Below are positions 20,290 to 32,171 of a stretch of 64,000 nucleotides of DNA, piece by piece. A model generated the notes under the pieces. That model was not told the origin of the DNA, ran no database searches, and saw nothing but the letters and a program-made list of their open reading frames with translations. The stretch spans positions 806,001 to 870,000 of the forward strand of contig NZ_AP026070.1 in assembly GCF_024363255.1 (NCBI RefSeq). Reading direction: 5' to 3'. Each line of letters opens with the position of its first letter. Position 1 is the stretch's first letter. The position numbers were made by a program, and so were the translations under genes. This DNA is from Shewanella sp. NFH-SH190041. Lineage in GTDB: Bacteria; Pseudomonadota; Gammaproteobacteria; Enterobacterales; Shewanellaceae.

Positions 20290-21483
20290 GTGAGTTTAAA
20301 AATTCTCGGATCTATTGCCATTGTGGCAGGCACCGCTATCGGCGCAGGTATGCTGGCCTTGCCGTTAGCGACGGCGGCGTTGGGGCTATTGCCAGCAATG
20401 TTACTGTTAGTCGTGGTGTGGGGGCTGTCTGCGTACACCGCTTTGCTGATGCTGGAGATTAATTTAAAAAGCGGGGTGGGGGACAATGTGCATGCCATTA
20501 CTGGCAAACTGCTGGGGAAAACCGGTCAGTTTATTCAGGGGGCATCGTTTCTTAGTTTGCTGTTTGCCCTGACCGCGGCTTATCTGACCGGGGGCGCTTC
20601 CCTGTTGGTGTTAAAAGCCGATGCCTTATTGGGGATTACGCTGGATAATCAATTGGCGGTGGTGCTCTTTACTTTGTTGCTTGGGGGCTTTGCCGCGCTA
20701 GGGGTTGCTTGGGTTGATAAGTTATCCCGCTTTCTGTTTACCTTGATGGTGGCCTTGTTGATTGTCGTTGTGCTGTTTTTGCTGACGGATGTTAGCCCAA
20801 GCGCACTGGCGGAGCAGGCCGCCAGCCGAGATCTCACCAGCAGTTGGATGGCAGCTGTCCCCGTGGTGTTTACCTCATTTGGGTTCCATGTCTGCATTGC
20901 TACCTTAGTGCGTTATCTTGATGGTGATACGGCCTCTCTGCGCCGGGTATTACTGATTGGTTCCACTATTCCGCTGGTGTGTTACGGGCTATGGCTATTG
21001 GTGACATTGGGCACAGTGGGCGCAACCACCATTGATGGATTTGCGGGCTCACTGCCAAGCTTGGTGACCGCGCTGCAGGACATCGCTAATAACAGTTTGA
21101 TTAGCAAAGCCATTGGACTGTTTGCCGATTTGGCGTTGATCACCTCATTTTTAGGGGTCACGCTGAGCTTATATGATTTTGTGGCTGAGTTGACCCGGGC
21201 AAACAGCAGTTGTACTAGCCGACTGCAGACCTGGCTGATTACCTTTATTCCGCCACTTTTGTGCGCCTTATATATTCCAGAAGGCTTTGTGGCGGTATTA
21301 GGCTTTGCCGCTATACCGCTGGTGGTGATGATTATTTTCTTACCCATTGCGATGGCGCGGCGGCAGCGCCGGATGGGGACGCATGGCTATCAGGTGCAAG
21401 GTGGAAATGCCTTCCTAGCGCTATCAGCCCTGTGTGGTGTCGTGATTGTGATCGCTCAGCTGTGGGCCGCATTTAGCCATTGA
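20290..21483 (+). CDS. tyrP: Aromatic amino acid permease, TyrP/Mtr family
   Basis: A 397-residue inner-membrane permease of the HAAAP family with eleven predicted helices, importing an aromatic amino acid with protons. The N-terminus has GSIAIVAGTAIGAGMLALPLA, the unwound first helix typical of the family. FTSFGFHVCIATLVRYL and SFLGVTLSLYDFV follow the family pattern. The start is GTG at 20290; a GGGG run lies about 10 bases before. Whether it is a TyrP or Mtr orthologue was not decided; tyrosine is suggested by the overall look. A terminator follows. Confidence 0.78.
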   Translation: MSLKILGSIAIVAGTAIGAGMLALPLATAALGLLPAMLLLVVVWGLSAYTALLMLEINLKSGVGDNVHAITGKLLGKTGQFIQGASFLSLLFALTAAYLTGGASLLVLKADALLGITLDNQLAVVLFTLLLGGFAALGVAWVDKLSRFLFTLMVALLIVVVLFLLTDVSPSALAEQAASRDLTSSWMAAVPVVFTSFGFHVCIATLVRYLDGDTASLRRVLLIGSTIPLVCYGLWLLVTLGTVGATTIDGFAGSLPSLVTALQDIANNSLISKAIGLFADLALITSFLGVTLSLYDFVAELTRANSSCTSRLQTWLITFIPPLLCALYIPEGFVAVLGFAAIPLVVMIIFLPIAMARRQRRMGTHGYQVQGGNAFLALSALCGVVIVIAQLWAAFSH

Positions 21484-21563
21484 TAGCAGATGCTGATGAG
21501 AGCTGTAAGTAAATGTTTTATTGAGGTGAATTGTTTGTTGGCTTAATGGGTTGCTGTGATAAA

Positions 21564-21592
21564 GTCGGGGCGGAAACGCTCCGGCTTTTTTA
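21564..21592 (+). terminator. Intrinsic terminator after tyrP
   Basis: GTCGGGGCG (21564-21572) pairs with CGCTCCGGC (21577-21585), with two G-U pairs, across GAAA and then TTTTTT. Confidence 0.82.
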
Positions 21593-21632
21593 TTGGTTAT
21601 TGACCTGTCGGGGATAATGCTAAAAGGACTTA

Positions 21633-23792
<2,160 letters not shown>

Positions 23793-23802
23793 CGCCAGTG
23801 GT

Positions 23803-24546
23803 TTACGCCTGCGCCGCCAGTCCGGTGGCGCATTGTAATGCGGCCAGCTCATCTGGGGTGAGTGGCCGCATTTCTCCTGCTGCCAGTGGCCGACCACAGC
23901 CATGATGCAGCGTTAGATTCATCAGTGCTACTCGCTTCAAATCAATGACATGGTGCCCTAGCGCCTGACTCATGCGGCGGATCTGTCGGTTCATGCCTTG
24001 GGTGAGGGTGATGGCAAAGCGATCTTCGGTGAGACGACGGCAGTCACAGGGCAAGGTTGTGACATCCCGATAGCTGACGCCAAGGCACATATTGCGGATA
24101 AATTCATCACTGTAAGGCCGGGCGAGGGTGACATGGTAATCCTTGCTGTGGCCAAAACCCGGGTGCATCAGACGCTGGGTCAGTTCGCCGTCATTGGTCA
24201 GCAGTAACAGCCCGCGGGAGTCTTTATCCAGTCGCCCCACCGGGTACAATCTCGGGCAATTGGGTAACAGGTGGTACAGACTGGCAGGGTCGTCGGGGAG
24301 TAGACGGCAATCGATGCCAACCGGTTTATGAAATAGCAGATAAGTTTTTGGCTCCGGCCCGGGAATGAGATTGCCATCTAAATAGAGTGCTTCTTTGGCC
24401 GGGTGATCTAGCCCGGCCAGGAAGTGTACCTTATCGGTATGGTTGGCTAATCGGCCATCAAGGCTGATGCGGCCGGAGCTTATCAGTCGCTGTGCCTGTT
24501 TGCGGGAGCAGATGCCGCATAGGGCAAGATATTGTGCCAGTCTCAT
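23803..24546 (-). CDS. rRNA pseudouridine synthase, RsuA/RluF family
   Basis: A 247-residue protein with an N-terminal S4 RNA-binding domain (RLAQYLALCGICSRKQAQRL) and a catalytic domain with Asp in GRLDKDSRGLLLLTNDG. GMNRQIRRMSQALGHHV is the conserved RluE/F-type motif. LLFHKPVGIDC is a variant of the usual NKPVG. It should isomerise a uridine in 23S rRNA. The ATG at 24546 is chosen because the S4 domain begins there. This start overlaps the 3' end of the upstream membrane protein gene by 89 bases, so translation is probably coupled. No obvious ribosome site is seen. Confidence 0.75.
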   Translation of the reverse strand: MRLAQYLALCGICSRKQAQRLISSGRISLDGRLANHTDKVHFLAGLDHPAKEALYLDGNLIPGPEPKTYLLFHKPVGIDCRLLPDDPASLYHLLPNCPRLYPVGRLDKDSRGLLLLTNDGELTQRLMHPGFGHSKDYHVTLARPYSDEFIRNMCLGVSYRDVTTLPCDCRRLTEDRFAITLTQGMNRQIRRMSQALGHHVIDLKRVALMNLTLHHGCGRPLAAGEMRPLTPDELAALQCATGLAAQA

Positions 24547-25276
24547 GATGTATTGCTGCGCCAGATGAGGATGAAATCTGATATTGGGGCTGCAGGGTAT
24601 CATAATATGCATTTAAGCGGCGGCGCATATTCAGGGTCTGCAGAATATCCCAATGGATGGACAAGATAATCACCAGCCAGGAATTGATGGCAATGGGGCA
24701 CAAATGCGGCATGTCAGATTGGGGGCAGAGCAGCAGCTTCATATTATGCCAATCGAATTGTTTTAAACAATTCGCCGCGGTGAGAAACAGTAAAATGCTG
24801 ACTAACATCATTCCTTTGGTGCAGTATGGTTTGCATCGGATCCAACTGATAATGGCAAGTACACAAAACAGTTGGGTACTGACTAGCATGCTGGCATGGG
24901 CGTAACGATGTAGTTCCATCAAGGTGGCGGGAAAGGCGCCTAACAACAGGGTGGAGATCCCCAGCCAGCCTCCGGACCAGGATAACCATTGACTTAACCG
25001 GCCGAGTTTTAGGTGGTACAGGCCAAACATCGACATCAAGGTACAGATGCCATAAGAAAGCATGCCGGCATTAAACAAAAAGGCCAGCGTGCATTGATTG
25101 TAATCTCCCAATTGACTGAGGCGCAGGCTAAATACCATGCTGCCGTGCAGTATCAGTTCGGATAATAGGGTCAGCAGTACACAAACGGAGCTGACGCCAG
25201 CGCCTGTCAGTGTCAGCATAATCACCAGACGATGTAATTCTAGGTGATCCAGTGCGGTTTCATAAGTGGCAAACAT
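24458..25276 (-). CDS. DUF998-like integral membrane protein
   Basis: A 272-residue protein with about six hydrophobic segments between residues 15 and 215 and a polar tail of some 50 residues. It has the layout of DUF998 proteins (LGDYN...LFNAGML, a small residue-rich second helix). A paralogous gene lies next upstream at 25407. The function is unknown. It has many Cys residues in the later helices. The stop lies inside the coding sequence of the following pseudouridine synthase gene. Confidence 0.6.
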   Translation of the reverse strand: MFATYETALDHLELHRLVIMLTLTGAGVSSVCVLLTLLSELILHGSMVFSLRLSQLGDYNQCTLAFLFNAGMLSYGICTLMSMFGLYHLKLGRLSQWLSWSGGWLGISTLLLGAFPATLMELHRYAHASMLVSTQLFCVLAIISWIRCKPYCTKGMMLVSILLFLTAANCLKQFDWHNMKLLLCPQSDMPHLCPIAINSWLVIILSIHWDILQTLNMRRRLNAYYDTLQPQYQISSSSGAAIHHETGTISCPMRHLLPQTGTATDKLRPHQP

Positions 25277-25406
25277 GAGGCTTACTGAACGAATTTCCGA
25301 ATCCGCTAATATTCACGAAACCTGCCACCAGTGCTATGACTTGGATCACAAAAAAGTGTGAACCATCTTAGGGGGTGACATTTAATCTACTGTATTTTAT
25401 GGTTTT

Positions 25407-26087
25407 TTACCCTAAAGTTGGGTTGCGCTCAAGCAGTAATCGCCTAGCCATTAATGCCAGGCCAATCCCGGCTGCCATAGTCATTAGGGTATGCCACCAC
25501 ATTAGTAGTGCGGTATAACACCATTGATAGGCGGGACACTGATGCTGCAGTAGCGCCTCAGGTGCCAACTCCATCAGTAGCAGTACACTGGCAGCAATCC
25601 CCAGTAAACTGGCCAGCCAGAGCCCGGGACTGCACAGATAAGGATGGCTGAAACGGCACAGCACCAGCAGGGAAAAAAGCACCATGGTGGTACAGATAAA
25701 AAAGGTCACCGCCATATGGTGGGCGGCGGTGTCATTATAGGGGTAGACTCCCAGTAGCATAATGCCGACCCCGACGGTGGTCCCGGCCAAGGATAACATC
25801 AAGGTAAAGCGGTTATGTCGAAGTAGGTAAAGTCCCAGCATTGCGAGCACAAAGCACCCGCCAGCCAACAGCAGGGATACATTATACAGATAGGCCAGAG
25901 GTGAGCGGAGGTAATCGCCGAGGACATCAATGTGTAGATTGAAGATCTGCCAGCCTATGCGATGGGATAAGGCGATCATGGTGGCCAGTATGCCAAGGGC
26001 ACAAATAACAACCCCCACCAGTGACATATGAAAAATCAGCCTGTGGGGGTCATATTGGCCATGCTGTATGTCATCATCCTGTGACAT
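25407..26087 (-). CDS. DUF998-like integral membrane protein (paralogue)
   Basis: A 226-residue protein with six predicted membrane helices, related in layout to its neighbour at 24458: both have a LGDY motif near residue 55, followed by FN or YN with a long helix, and similar spacing of the rest. No catalytic motif was seen. It ends about 130 bases upstream of the second gene, so the pair may be co-transcribed. A MITE remnant follows its promoter region on the other side. Function unknown. Confidence 0.6.
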   Translation of the reverse strand: MSQDDDIQHGQYDPHRLIFHMSLVGVVICALGILATMIALSHRIGWQIFNLHIDVLGDYLRSPLAYLYNVSLLLAGGCFVLAMLGLYLLRHNRFTLMLSLAGTTVGVGIMLLGVYPYNDTAAHHMAVTFFICTTMVLFSLLVLCRFSHPYLCSPGLWLASLLGIAASVLLLMELAPEALLQHQCPAYQWCYTALLMWWHTLMTMAAGIGLALMARRLLLERNPTLG

Positions 26088-26115
26088 GGAGTATCCCTAC
26101 CATAAAACCTGTTTT

Positions 26116-26268
26116 TAGGGTTTGTTGACTTTTCAGGGGTAAATTTTGTTTGAGACACCTTTCTACTGCGTTATCGGCTTATCAGGTAACACATCATCAA
26201 AGCTTCTGCCTTGTATAACGCATCCTCAAATTGCTGCAAAAACAAACTTGAAAGGTTAACAGACCCTA
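26116..26268. mobile_element. Internally deleted MITE copy
   Basis: A 150-base copy with both ends kept (GGGTTTGTTGACTTTTC from 26118 and GGTTAACAGACCC ending 26266, TA outside each) and about 110 bases of the middle missing, so the inner inverted repeats are lost. It lies 30 bases beyond the stop of metT. Confidence 0.85.
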
Positions 26269-26297
26269 GCATGGCGTTAGGAACAGGCGACTGCAAG

Positions 26298-27638
26298 TTA
26301 TTTTTCTTTTCTGAACAATACGATGGCAACAGCAACCAAGGCCAGAATCGGTCCATACCAAGTGTAGGCCACCGCTGAAAGCGGGCTGATAGCAAAAATT
26401 GAGGCGATCAGCAGTGCTTGGGCACCATAGGGAATGAGTCCCTGTACGATACAGGCAAAGATATCGAGAATACTGGCGGCACGTTTAGGGCATACTCCGT
26501 GTTTAGTGGCCAAGGCTTTGGCGATATCCCCGCTGACTACAATGGAAACTGTGTTGTTCGCCACGCAGGCATTGGTAGCGGCAACAATACCAGCCATACC
26601 CAGTTCTGCCGCCCGGGTGGAGGCTTCGCCTTTAGCACTGGAGAAACGGGCAATCAGTTTTTCAATCTGACGGCTAACAAAGCTCAAGCCACCTTGCTGC
26701 TGCATCAGTGCTGCCAATCCGCCGACCAGCATGGAGAGGATAAAGATCTCCTGCATATTGCCAAATCCGGCATAAATATCTTTAGCGAACGTTACCCAGC
26801 CATATTCCCCGCCGAGAATACCGGTCGCGCCGGCCAGCACTATACCGATAGCCAGCACCACAAACACATTCAGCCCAGCGACGGCCAGTACCAAAATGGT
26901 GAGGTGGGGGATCACCTTAATCGGATCGGTACTCTCATGGGCCATAATGGCGTGGCCATCTCCGGTAACAGAGAAAAGGATTAACGTAATCAGTGCCGCA
27001 GGCAGTGCGAAAATCAGGTTTTCGCGGAATTTATCTTTCATATCACAACCCTGAGTACGGGTTGCTGCAATGGTGGTATCAGAGATGATCGATAAATTAT
27101 CACCAAATAGCGCGCCGGACATCACAGCGCCGGCCATCAGCGGCAAGCTGATATCCGCTTCTTGAGCCACGCCAAGTGCGATAGGGGCGACGGCGGCAAT
27201 GGTACCCATTGAGGTGCCCATGGCGGTGGCAATAAAGGCGGCGATAACAAAAAAGCCTGGTAGTAATAGCTGAGAAGGGATCAAGGACAGCCCCAGCGCC
27301 ACAGTTGCATCAACGCCACCGGTTGCTTTGGCCACGGCGGCAAAGGCACCTGCCAGCAGATAGATAAGACACATGGCAATAATATTGCTGTGACCAATAC
27401 CGCCGATAAAGGTTTCTATCGCTTGATTAAGCTTTTCCCGTGACAGGATCAGCGCCAGCACAATGGCGGGCAAAATAGCTACAGGGCTTGGCAATTGATA
27501 GAAGGCGAAATCTACCCCCTGAGTTTGGAAGTAGACCCCGGCACCAATAAATAGGGCCAGGAAAAGAAACAGGGGCAAGAGTGCCAGAATCGAACCGGCC
27601 GGTTTTGCTGTTTCTGGGGTTGTGGAATTGGTCGACAT
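26298..27638 (-). CDS. metT: NhaC-superfamily transporter, probable methionine transporter MetT
   Basis: A 446-residue inner-membrane protein with about twelve helices, of the NhaC antiporter superfamily (GTSMGTIAAVAPIALGVA, GDNLSIISDTTIAATRTQG). Sequence alone would suggest Na+/H+ antiport. The promoter region it shares with metY carries two arrays of MetJ boxes. MetT was predicted as a methionine transporter of this superfamily from comparative genomics of methionine regulons. I infer that this is MetT. The start is at 27638 (MSTNSTTPETAKPAG). It ends just before a MITE. Confidence 0.75.
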   Translation of the reverse strand: MSTNSTTPETAKPAGSILALLPLFLFLALFIGAGVYFQTQGVDFAFYQLPSPVAILPAIVLALILSREKLNQAIETFIGGIGHSNIIAMCLIYLLAGAFAAVAKATGGVDATVALGLSLIPSQLLLPGFFVIAAFIATAMGTSMGTIAAVAPIALGVAQEADISLPLMAGAVMSGALFGDNLSIISDTTIAATRTQGCDMKDKFRENLIFALPAALITLILFSVTGDGHAIMAHESTDPIKVIPHLTILVLAVAGLNVFVVLAIGIVLAGATGILGGEYGWVTFAKDIYAGFGNMQEIFILSMLVGGLAALMQQQGGLSFVSRQIEKLIARFSSAKGEASTRAAELGMAGIVAATNACVANNTVSIVVSGDIAKALATKHGVCPKRAASILDIFACIVQGLIPYGAQALLIASIFAISPLSAVAYTWYGPILALVAVAIVLFRKEK

Positions 27639-27760
27639 GCTGCTCTCTCAATACTGTTTAGGGTCGGGTTCTCCATGCTGGAGTGACGCTGATGTTATTC
27701 GGGGCCTGATGTTCCTGCCGGTGGCAATGGCATCTGCCAGATTATCGGGCCAGCATAGTT

Positions 27761-27800
27761 GAATGTCTGGACGTCCGTCAATATAGACGTCTAGATGTTT
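27761..27800. promoter_or_regulatory. MetJ operator array upstream of metT
   Basis: Five contiguous 8-base units, several matching the met box AGACGTCT: GAATGTCT, GGACGTCC, GTCAATAT, AGACGTCT (perfect) and AGATGTTT. The 8-base phasing is that of MetJ arrays. It lies about 120 bases from the start of metT. Confidence 0.85.
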
Positions 27801-27891
27801 TTGCTTCTGTATTGGCTTTGTGAACATGCTCACATCATTATCAAAACAGAATTTCAACCCAGGGGAAACCATCGAGCCGCAATCACAGTGT

Positions 27892-27923
27892 AGATCTGTG
27901 AAGTTATAGACATCTAGATGTCT
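27892..27923. promoter_or_regulatory. MetJ operator array upstream of metY
   Basis: AGACATCT and AGATGTCT stand side by side at 27908-27923, each 7 of 8 with the met box. A weaker unit (AGATCTGT) at 27892 keeps the 8-base phase two steps upstream. This serves the divergent metY promoter. Confidence 0.85.
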
Positions 27924-28072
27924 ATTTGTTAGCTTGAACACGATAGCGCATTTATTCAGCAATATTATTGAGCAATATGACTGCCCTGTGCTTGGGATAA
28001 GCTGTGGCGTTATGTTTGATTTAAATGCCACCTTTAGTTTGAGATGACATCGATATTTCAGGGAGATAAGAA

Positions 28073-29350
28073 ATGAAACTGGCGACATTGGCACTGCACC
28101 ATGGTTATCGCAGCGATCCGACCACCCGTTCGGCAGCGGTACCGATTTACCAAACTACCTCCTACACCTTTGATAACACCCAACACGGGGCAGATTTGTT
28201 TGATCTGAAAGTGCCGGGCAATATCTACACCCGGATAATGAATCCGACGACAGAGGTATTGGAGCAGCGCTTAGCAGCGTTAGAAGGGGGCATTGGGGCT
28301 TTGGCTGTGGCATCGGGCATGGCAGCGATCACCTACGCAATCCAGACACTTGTACAGGCAGGGGACAATATTGTCAGCACCAGTCAGTTGTATGGCGGCA
28401 CCTATAACCTGTTTGCCCATACCTTACCACGCCAAGGGGTTAACGTACGCATGGCGCCAGCAGAGGATTTTTCGGCATTAGAGCAGTTAATTGATGCTGA
28501 TACGAAAGCGGTATTTTGTGAGTCTATCGGCAACCCATCCGGCAATGTGGTGGATATTGCCCGTTTGGCAGAGATCGCTCACCGGCATGGCGTGCCATTG
28601 ATTGTCGATAATACGGTGGCAACCCCGGTACTGTGTCGTCCCATCGAGTTGGGCGCTGATATTGTTATCCATTCTTTGACGAAATATATCGGCGGTCACG
28701 GCACCACAGTTGGCGGCATTATTATCGATGCTGGAAAATTTGACTGGCAAGGGGACAAACGCCGCTTTGCAGTGCTCAATGAACCCGACCCTTCTTACCA
28801 TGGAGTGGTGTATACCGATGCATTTGGTCCGGCGGCATTTATCGGCCGGGCACGGGTGGTGCCATTGCGTAATACTGGCGCTGCACTGTCACCCCAGAGC
28901 GCGTTTTTATTACTACAAGGGTTGGAAACCTTAGCACTGCGGATGGAGCGCCATTGCAGTAACGCGCTGGCGTTGGCCAAGTATCTGCAGCAACATCCGG
29001 CGGTGAGTTGGGTCAATTATGCCGCGTTACCTGACAGCCCACAGCGGAATAACTGCGACAAAATTTGTCAGGGTCAGGCATCCGGCATTATTAGTTTTGG
29101 TATTCAGGGCGGCCGGGAAGCCGGTGGCCGCTTTATTGATGCATTGCAGTTGATCCTGCGCTTGGTGAATATCGGCGATGCCAAATCGCTGGCATGTCAT
29201 CCGGCCAGTACCACCCACCGGCAGCTGGATGCCAAAGAGCTGGCCAGTGCCGGGGTCAGTGAGGATCTGATTCGGATTTCTGTGGGGATTGAGGATATCG
29301 ACGATATTATCGCCGATGTCAGCCAGGCTCTGGCGCAGGCAAACGCCTGA
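28073..29350 (+). CDS. metY: O-acetylhomoserine aminocarboxypropyltransferase (sulfhydrylase)
   Basis: A 425-residue PLP enzyme of the Cys/Met metabolism family. It makes homocysteine from O-acetylhomoserine and sulfide, or a close variant. The PLP Lys is in HSLTKYIGGHGTTVGG and the GNIYTRIMNPTTEVLE motif is in place. At 425 residues it fits MetY better than methionine gamma-lyase (about 400). ATG is preceded by AGGGAG. Two met boxes upstream indicate MetJ control, and metT is divergent. Methionine gamma-lyase-like activity cannot be ruled out. Confidence 0.82.
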   Translation: MKLATLALHHGYRSDPTTRSAAVPIYQTTSYTFDNTQHGADLFDLKVPGNIYTRIMNPTTEVLEQRLAALEGGIGALAVASGMAAITYAIQTLVQAGDNIVSTSQLYGGTYNLFAHTLPRQGVNVRMAPAEDFSALEQLIDADTKAVFCESIGNPSGNVVDIARLAEIAHRHGVPLIVDNTVATPVLCRPIELGADIVIHSLTKYIGGHGTTVGGIIIDAGKFDWQGDKRRFAVLNEPDPSYHGVVYTDAFGPAAFIGRARVVPLRNTGAALSPQSAFLLLQGLETLALRMERHCSNALALAKYLQQHPAVSWVNYAALPDSPQRNNCDKICQGQASGIISFGIQGGREAGGRFIDALQLILRLVNIGDAKSLACHPASTTHRQLDAKELASAGVSEDLIRISVGIEDIDDIIADVSQALAQANA

Positions 29351-29454
29351 AAAATGCGGGGAAACTCTCCACTCTGACAGGCTTGTGCTTATGCTGGCCA
29401 AAGGTACAATGGTTTGGATTTTCACTGATTTTTCAAACTTGAAAGAGTGAGCAC

Positions 29455-30825
29455 ATGCACGTACATATTCTTGGGATCTGTGGCACCTTTATGGGCGGGC
29501 TGGCTTTGCTGGCCCGAGAAATGGGCCACAGGGTGACCGGGTCGGATGCCAATGTTTATCCACCTATGAGTACTCAGTTGGAACAGCAGGGTATCGGTCT
29601 TATTCAGGGTTTTGACCCGACGCAGTTGGATGATACCCCGGATTTAGTGGTGATTGGCAATGCCATGAGCCGAGGTAATCCCTGTGTTGAAGCTGTGCTC
29701 AACCGTGGTTTGCCCTATACCTCAGGCCCCCAGTTTCTTGCCGACCATATCCTGCCGGGTAAATGGGTATTGGCGGTATCGGGTACCCACGGCAAAACCT
29801 CGACCGCCAGTATGCTGGCTTGGATTTTAGAAGATTGCGGCTATCAGCCCGGCTTTCTGATCGGCGGCGTGCCGCAAAATTTTGGCGTGTCAGCCCGCTT
29901 GGGGCAAACCGATTTCTTTGTGGTGGAAGCCGATGAATACGACAGTGCCTTTTTTGATAAACGCTCCAAATTTGTCCATTACCATCCTCGCACTTTAGTG
30001 ATCAATAACCTGGAGTTTGACCATGCTGATATCTTTGATGATCTGCATGCGATTGAGCGCCAGTTTCACCATTTAGTCCGTACCGTCCCCGGACAGGGCA
30101 AGATTATCTGGCCATCCCATAGTGAAGCGGTACAACGTGTGATGGCCATGGGCTGTTGGAGTGAGCAAGAAACCCTGAATGCCGACGGGGATGGCTCTGG
30201 CTGGTCACTGCAGGCGTTGGCCGAAGATGGTCATCACTTTGCAATATCCCTTGATGGTCAGTTACAAGGAGAGATGAGCTGGGAGCTGATAGGCCGACAT
30301 AATATGGAAAATGCGTTGATGGCGGTAGCTGCTGCCCGGCATGTCGGCGTGAGTCCCCATGCCGCAATGGCTGCCCTTGAGCAATTTATGCCCCCTAAGC
30401 GACGACTGGAGCAACTGGGCTGCATTGATGGTGTGACCTTATATGATGATTTTGCCCATCACCCCACAGCGATAGCCACTACGCTGCAGGCATTGCGAGC
30501 CAAGGTGGGGGATGCGCCGATTACCGTGGTGCTTGAACCGAGATCCAATACCATGAAACGGGGTGTTTATAAGGATTCGCTGGCTGGCGCCATGGCGCTG
30601 GCAGATAGGGCGCTATTGTTCCAAGGCGAGGCGGTGCAGTGGGATTTGCACAGCGTGATGGCCGGTGCGCCGTTGCCGGTACAGGTATTTGATGCCATTG
30701 AGCCGCTGGTAACTGAGTTGGCTGATACCGCTGTGGCAGGTGAGCATATTGTGGTGATGAGTAATGGCGGCTTTGGTGGCATTCACGGCAAGATATTGGC
30801 CGCACTGAAGGACAGAGCAAAATGA
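29455..30825 (+). CDS. mpl: UDP-MurNAc:L-Ala-gamma-D-Glu-meso-DAP ligase
   Basis: A 456-residue Mur-ligase-family enzyme for recycling of cell-wall tripeptide: it joins the freed L-Ala-gamma-D-Glu-mDAP to UDP-MurNAc. ATP site [14 protein letters not shown] at about residues 112-125 matches Mur ligases. The N-terminus [12 protein letters not shown] and [14 protein letters not shown] follow the Mpl pattern. Length is the usual one. Stop overlaps the next gene by 4 bases. Confidence 0.92.
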   Translation: MHVHILGICGTFMGGLALLAREMGHRVTGSDANVYPPMSTQLEQQGIGLIQGFDPTQLDDTPDLVVIGNAMSRGNPCVEAVLNRGLPYTSGPQFLADHILPGKWVLAVSGTHGKTSTASMLAWILEDCGYQPGFLIGGVPQNFGVSARLGQTDFFVVEADEYDSAFFDKRSKFVHYHPRTLVINNLEFDHADIFDDLHAIERQFHHLVRTVPGQGKIIWPSHSEAVQRVMAMGCWSEQETLNADGDGSGWSLQALAEDGHHFAISLDGQLQGEMSWELIGRHNMENALMAVAAARHVGVSPHAAMAALEQFMPPKRRLEQLGCIDGVTLYDDFAHHPTAIATTLQALRAKVGDAPITVVLEPRSNTMKRGVYKDSLAGAMALADRALLFQGEAVQWDLHSVMAGAPLPVQVFDAIEPLVTELADTAVAGEHIVVMSNGGFGGIHGKILAALKDRAK

Positions 30826-31502
30826 GTCACAGTCATTACGGCAGCTTGAATGCGCCGGAGAATTTCGGCGAGCGGGCTGTCAGTCTGGCTTGGACCGGTG
30901 CATCCGGTGCCCCTTATGGGTTAACGCTGCTGCAATGCCTGTTGCAGCAGGGTATACATGTTTATCTGATGATTTCCAGTGCCGCTCGGGTAGTCTTGGC
31001 CACTGAGCAGGGGTTAAAGCTGAGCAGTCACCCCCATAAAGCTGCGGAGCAACTCCACAAACAGCTTGGGTCACTGCCGGGACGATTGACGGTATTAGGC
31101 AAAGAAGAATGGTTTTCACCTCCGGCGTCCGGCAGTGGTGCTCCGCGCCAAATGGTGATTTGCCCTTGTTCGACCGGTACCTTGGCCGCCGTTGCCACTG
31201 GGATGAGTAACAATTTGTTGGAGCGGGCGGCGGATGTGGTGCTCAAAGAGCGCGGACAGCTTATCTTGGTGCCACGGGAAATGCCGTTTAATGCTATCCA
31301 CCTAGCGCATATGCTGAGCCTTACCCGAATGGGCGCTGTGGTTATGCCTGCATCACCTGGTTTTTATCACCATCCCCAAACAGTGCAGGATCTGGTAGAC
31401 TTCGTGGTCGCCCGGATTTTGGATCATCTGGGTGTCAATCATGAATTAACCGACCGGTGGGGATATTCTCCATCCCTACAACCTACCGGCGATGACAATT
31501 GA
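30822..31502 (+). CDS. ubiX: Flavin prenyltransferase UbiX
   Basis: A 226-residue flavoprotein. It makes prenylated FMN, the cofactor used by UbiD in ubiquinone synthesis. [15 protein letters not shown] is the FMN/dimethylallyl-phosphate site, and [18 protein letters not shown] and [13 protein letters not shown] are signature segments. The N-terminal 20 residues are longer than in E. coli UbiX. Start overlaps the mpl stop (ATGA). No ubiD is in the window. Confidence 0.9.
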   Translation: MSHSHYGSLNAPENFGERAVSLAWTGASGAPYGLTLLQCLLQQGIHVYLMISSAARVVLATEQGLKLSSHPHKAAEQLHKQLGSLPGRLTVLGKEEWFSPPASGSGAPRQMVICPCSTGTLAAVATGMSNNLLERAADVVLKERGQLILVPREMPFNAIHLAHMLSLTRMGAVVMPASPGFYHHPQTVQDLVDFVVARILDHLGVNHELTDRWGYSPSLQPTGDDN

Positions 31503-31509
31503 GAGAAAT

Positions 31510-32040
31510 ATGAAACATACCATTGAAGAGATGATTTCTACCGCTGAGATCAACGATAAGCTGGATGAATTGGCAGAGAAGATCAATGCCCACTATCAAA
31601 ACAGCGAACGTCTGTTGATGGTTGGTCTGCTGAAGGGATCGGCTGTTTTTATGGCGGATTTGTGCCGTCGGATTAACGGCCATGTTGAAATCGATTTTAT
31701 GGCTGTTTCCAGCTATGGCAATGCCATGACCAGTTCACGGGATGTGAAAATCCTCAAGGATGTGCAATCCGATATCTCTGGCCGTGACGTACTGATTGTG
31801 GAAGATTTGATTGACTCAGGTAATACCCTGCAGAAAGTCCGTGAGATGCTGCTGTTGCGCGAGCCTAAGAGTTTGGCGCTGTGTACATTGCTGGATAAGC
31901 CAGAACGCCGGGAAGTGGATGTGCCGGTAGACTTTGTTGGCTTTACCATCCCTGATGAATTTATTGTTGGCTACGGCATCGATTTCGCAGAACGTTACCG
32001 CAACCTGCCCTATATCGCCAAAGTGATTCCACAGGAATAA
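31510..32040 (+). CDS. hpt: Hypoxanthine phosphoribosyltransferase
   Basis: A 176-residue purine salvage enzyme; it converts hypoxanthine or guanine with PRPP to IMP or GMP. The PRPP motif is [29 protein letters not shown] aligns with the E. coli Hpt start, so 31510 is chosen over the upstream in-frame ATG at 31492. GAGAG precedes it. It starts the block that keeps E. coli gene order up to mrcB, though the adjacent can gene of E. coli is absent. Confidence 0.93.
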   Translation: MKHTIEEMISTAEINDKLDELAEKINAHYQNSERLLMVGLLKGSAVFMADLCRRINGHVEIDFMAVSSYGNAMTSSRDVKILKDVQSDISGRDVLIVEDLIDSGNTLQKVREMLLLREPKSLALCTLLDKPERREVDVPVDFVGFTIPDEFIVGYGIDFAERYRNLPYIAKVIPQE

Positions 32041-32072
32041 TTTCGCGGCGCGATTACGCAGATTGCCAGAAG

Positions 32073-32098
32073 AAAACTCCCGCCTTGGCGGGAGTTTT
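32073..32098 (+). terminator. Intrinsic terminator after hpt
   Basis: AAAACTCCCGCC (32073-32084) pairs with GGCGGGAGTTTT (32087-32098). Confidence 0.9.
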
Positions 32099-32171
32099 AG
32101 TTTCAGCCCGATTCGTTCTGATAGTGCGCTATTAAAGCGATAGGGAGATAACCATATTTGAAGGGGACATC

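Noticed and set aside
25320..25370. CRP-like site (ATCACAAAAAAGTGTGAA)
   Set aside because: Half-sites are in the reverse order (TCACA first), so it does not fit the CRP consensus.
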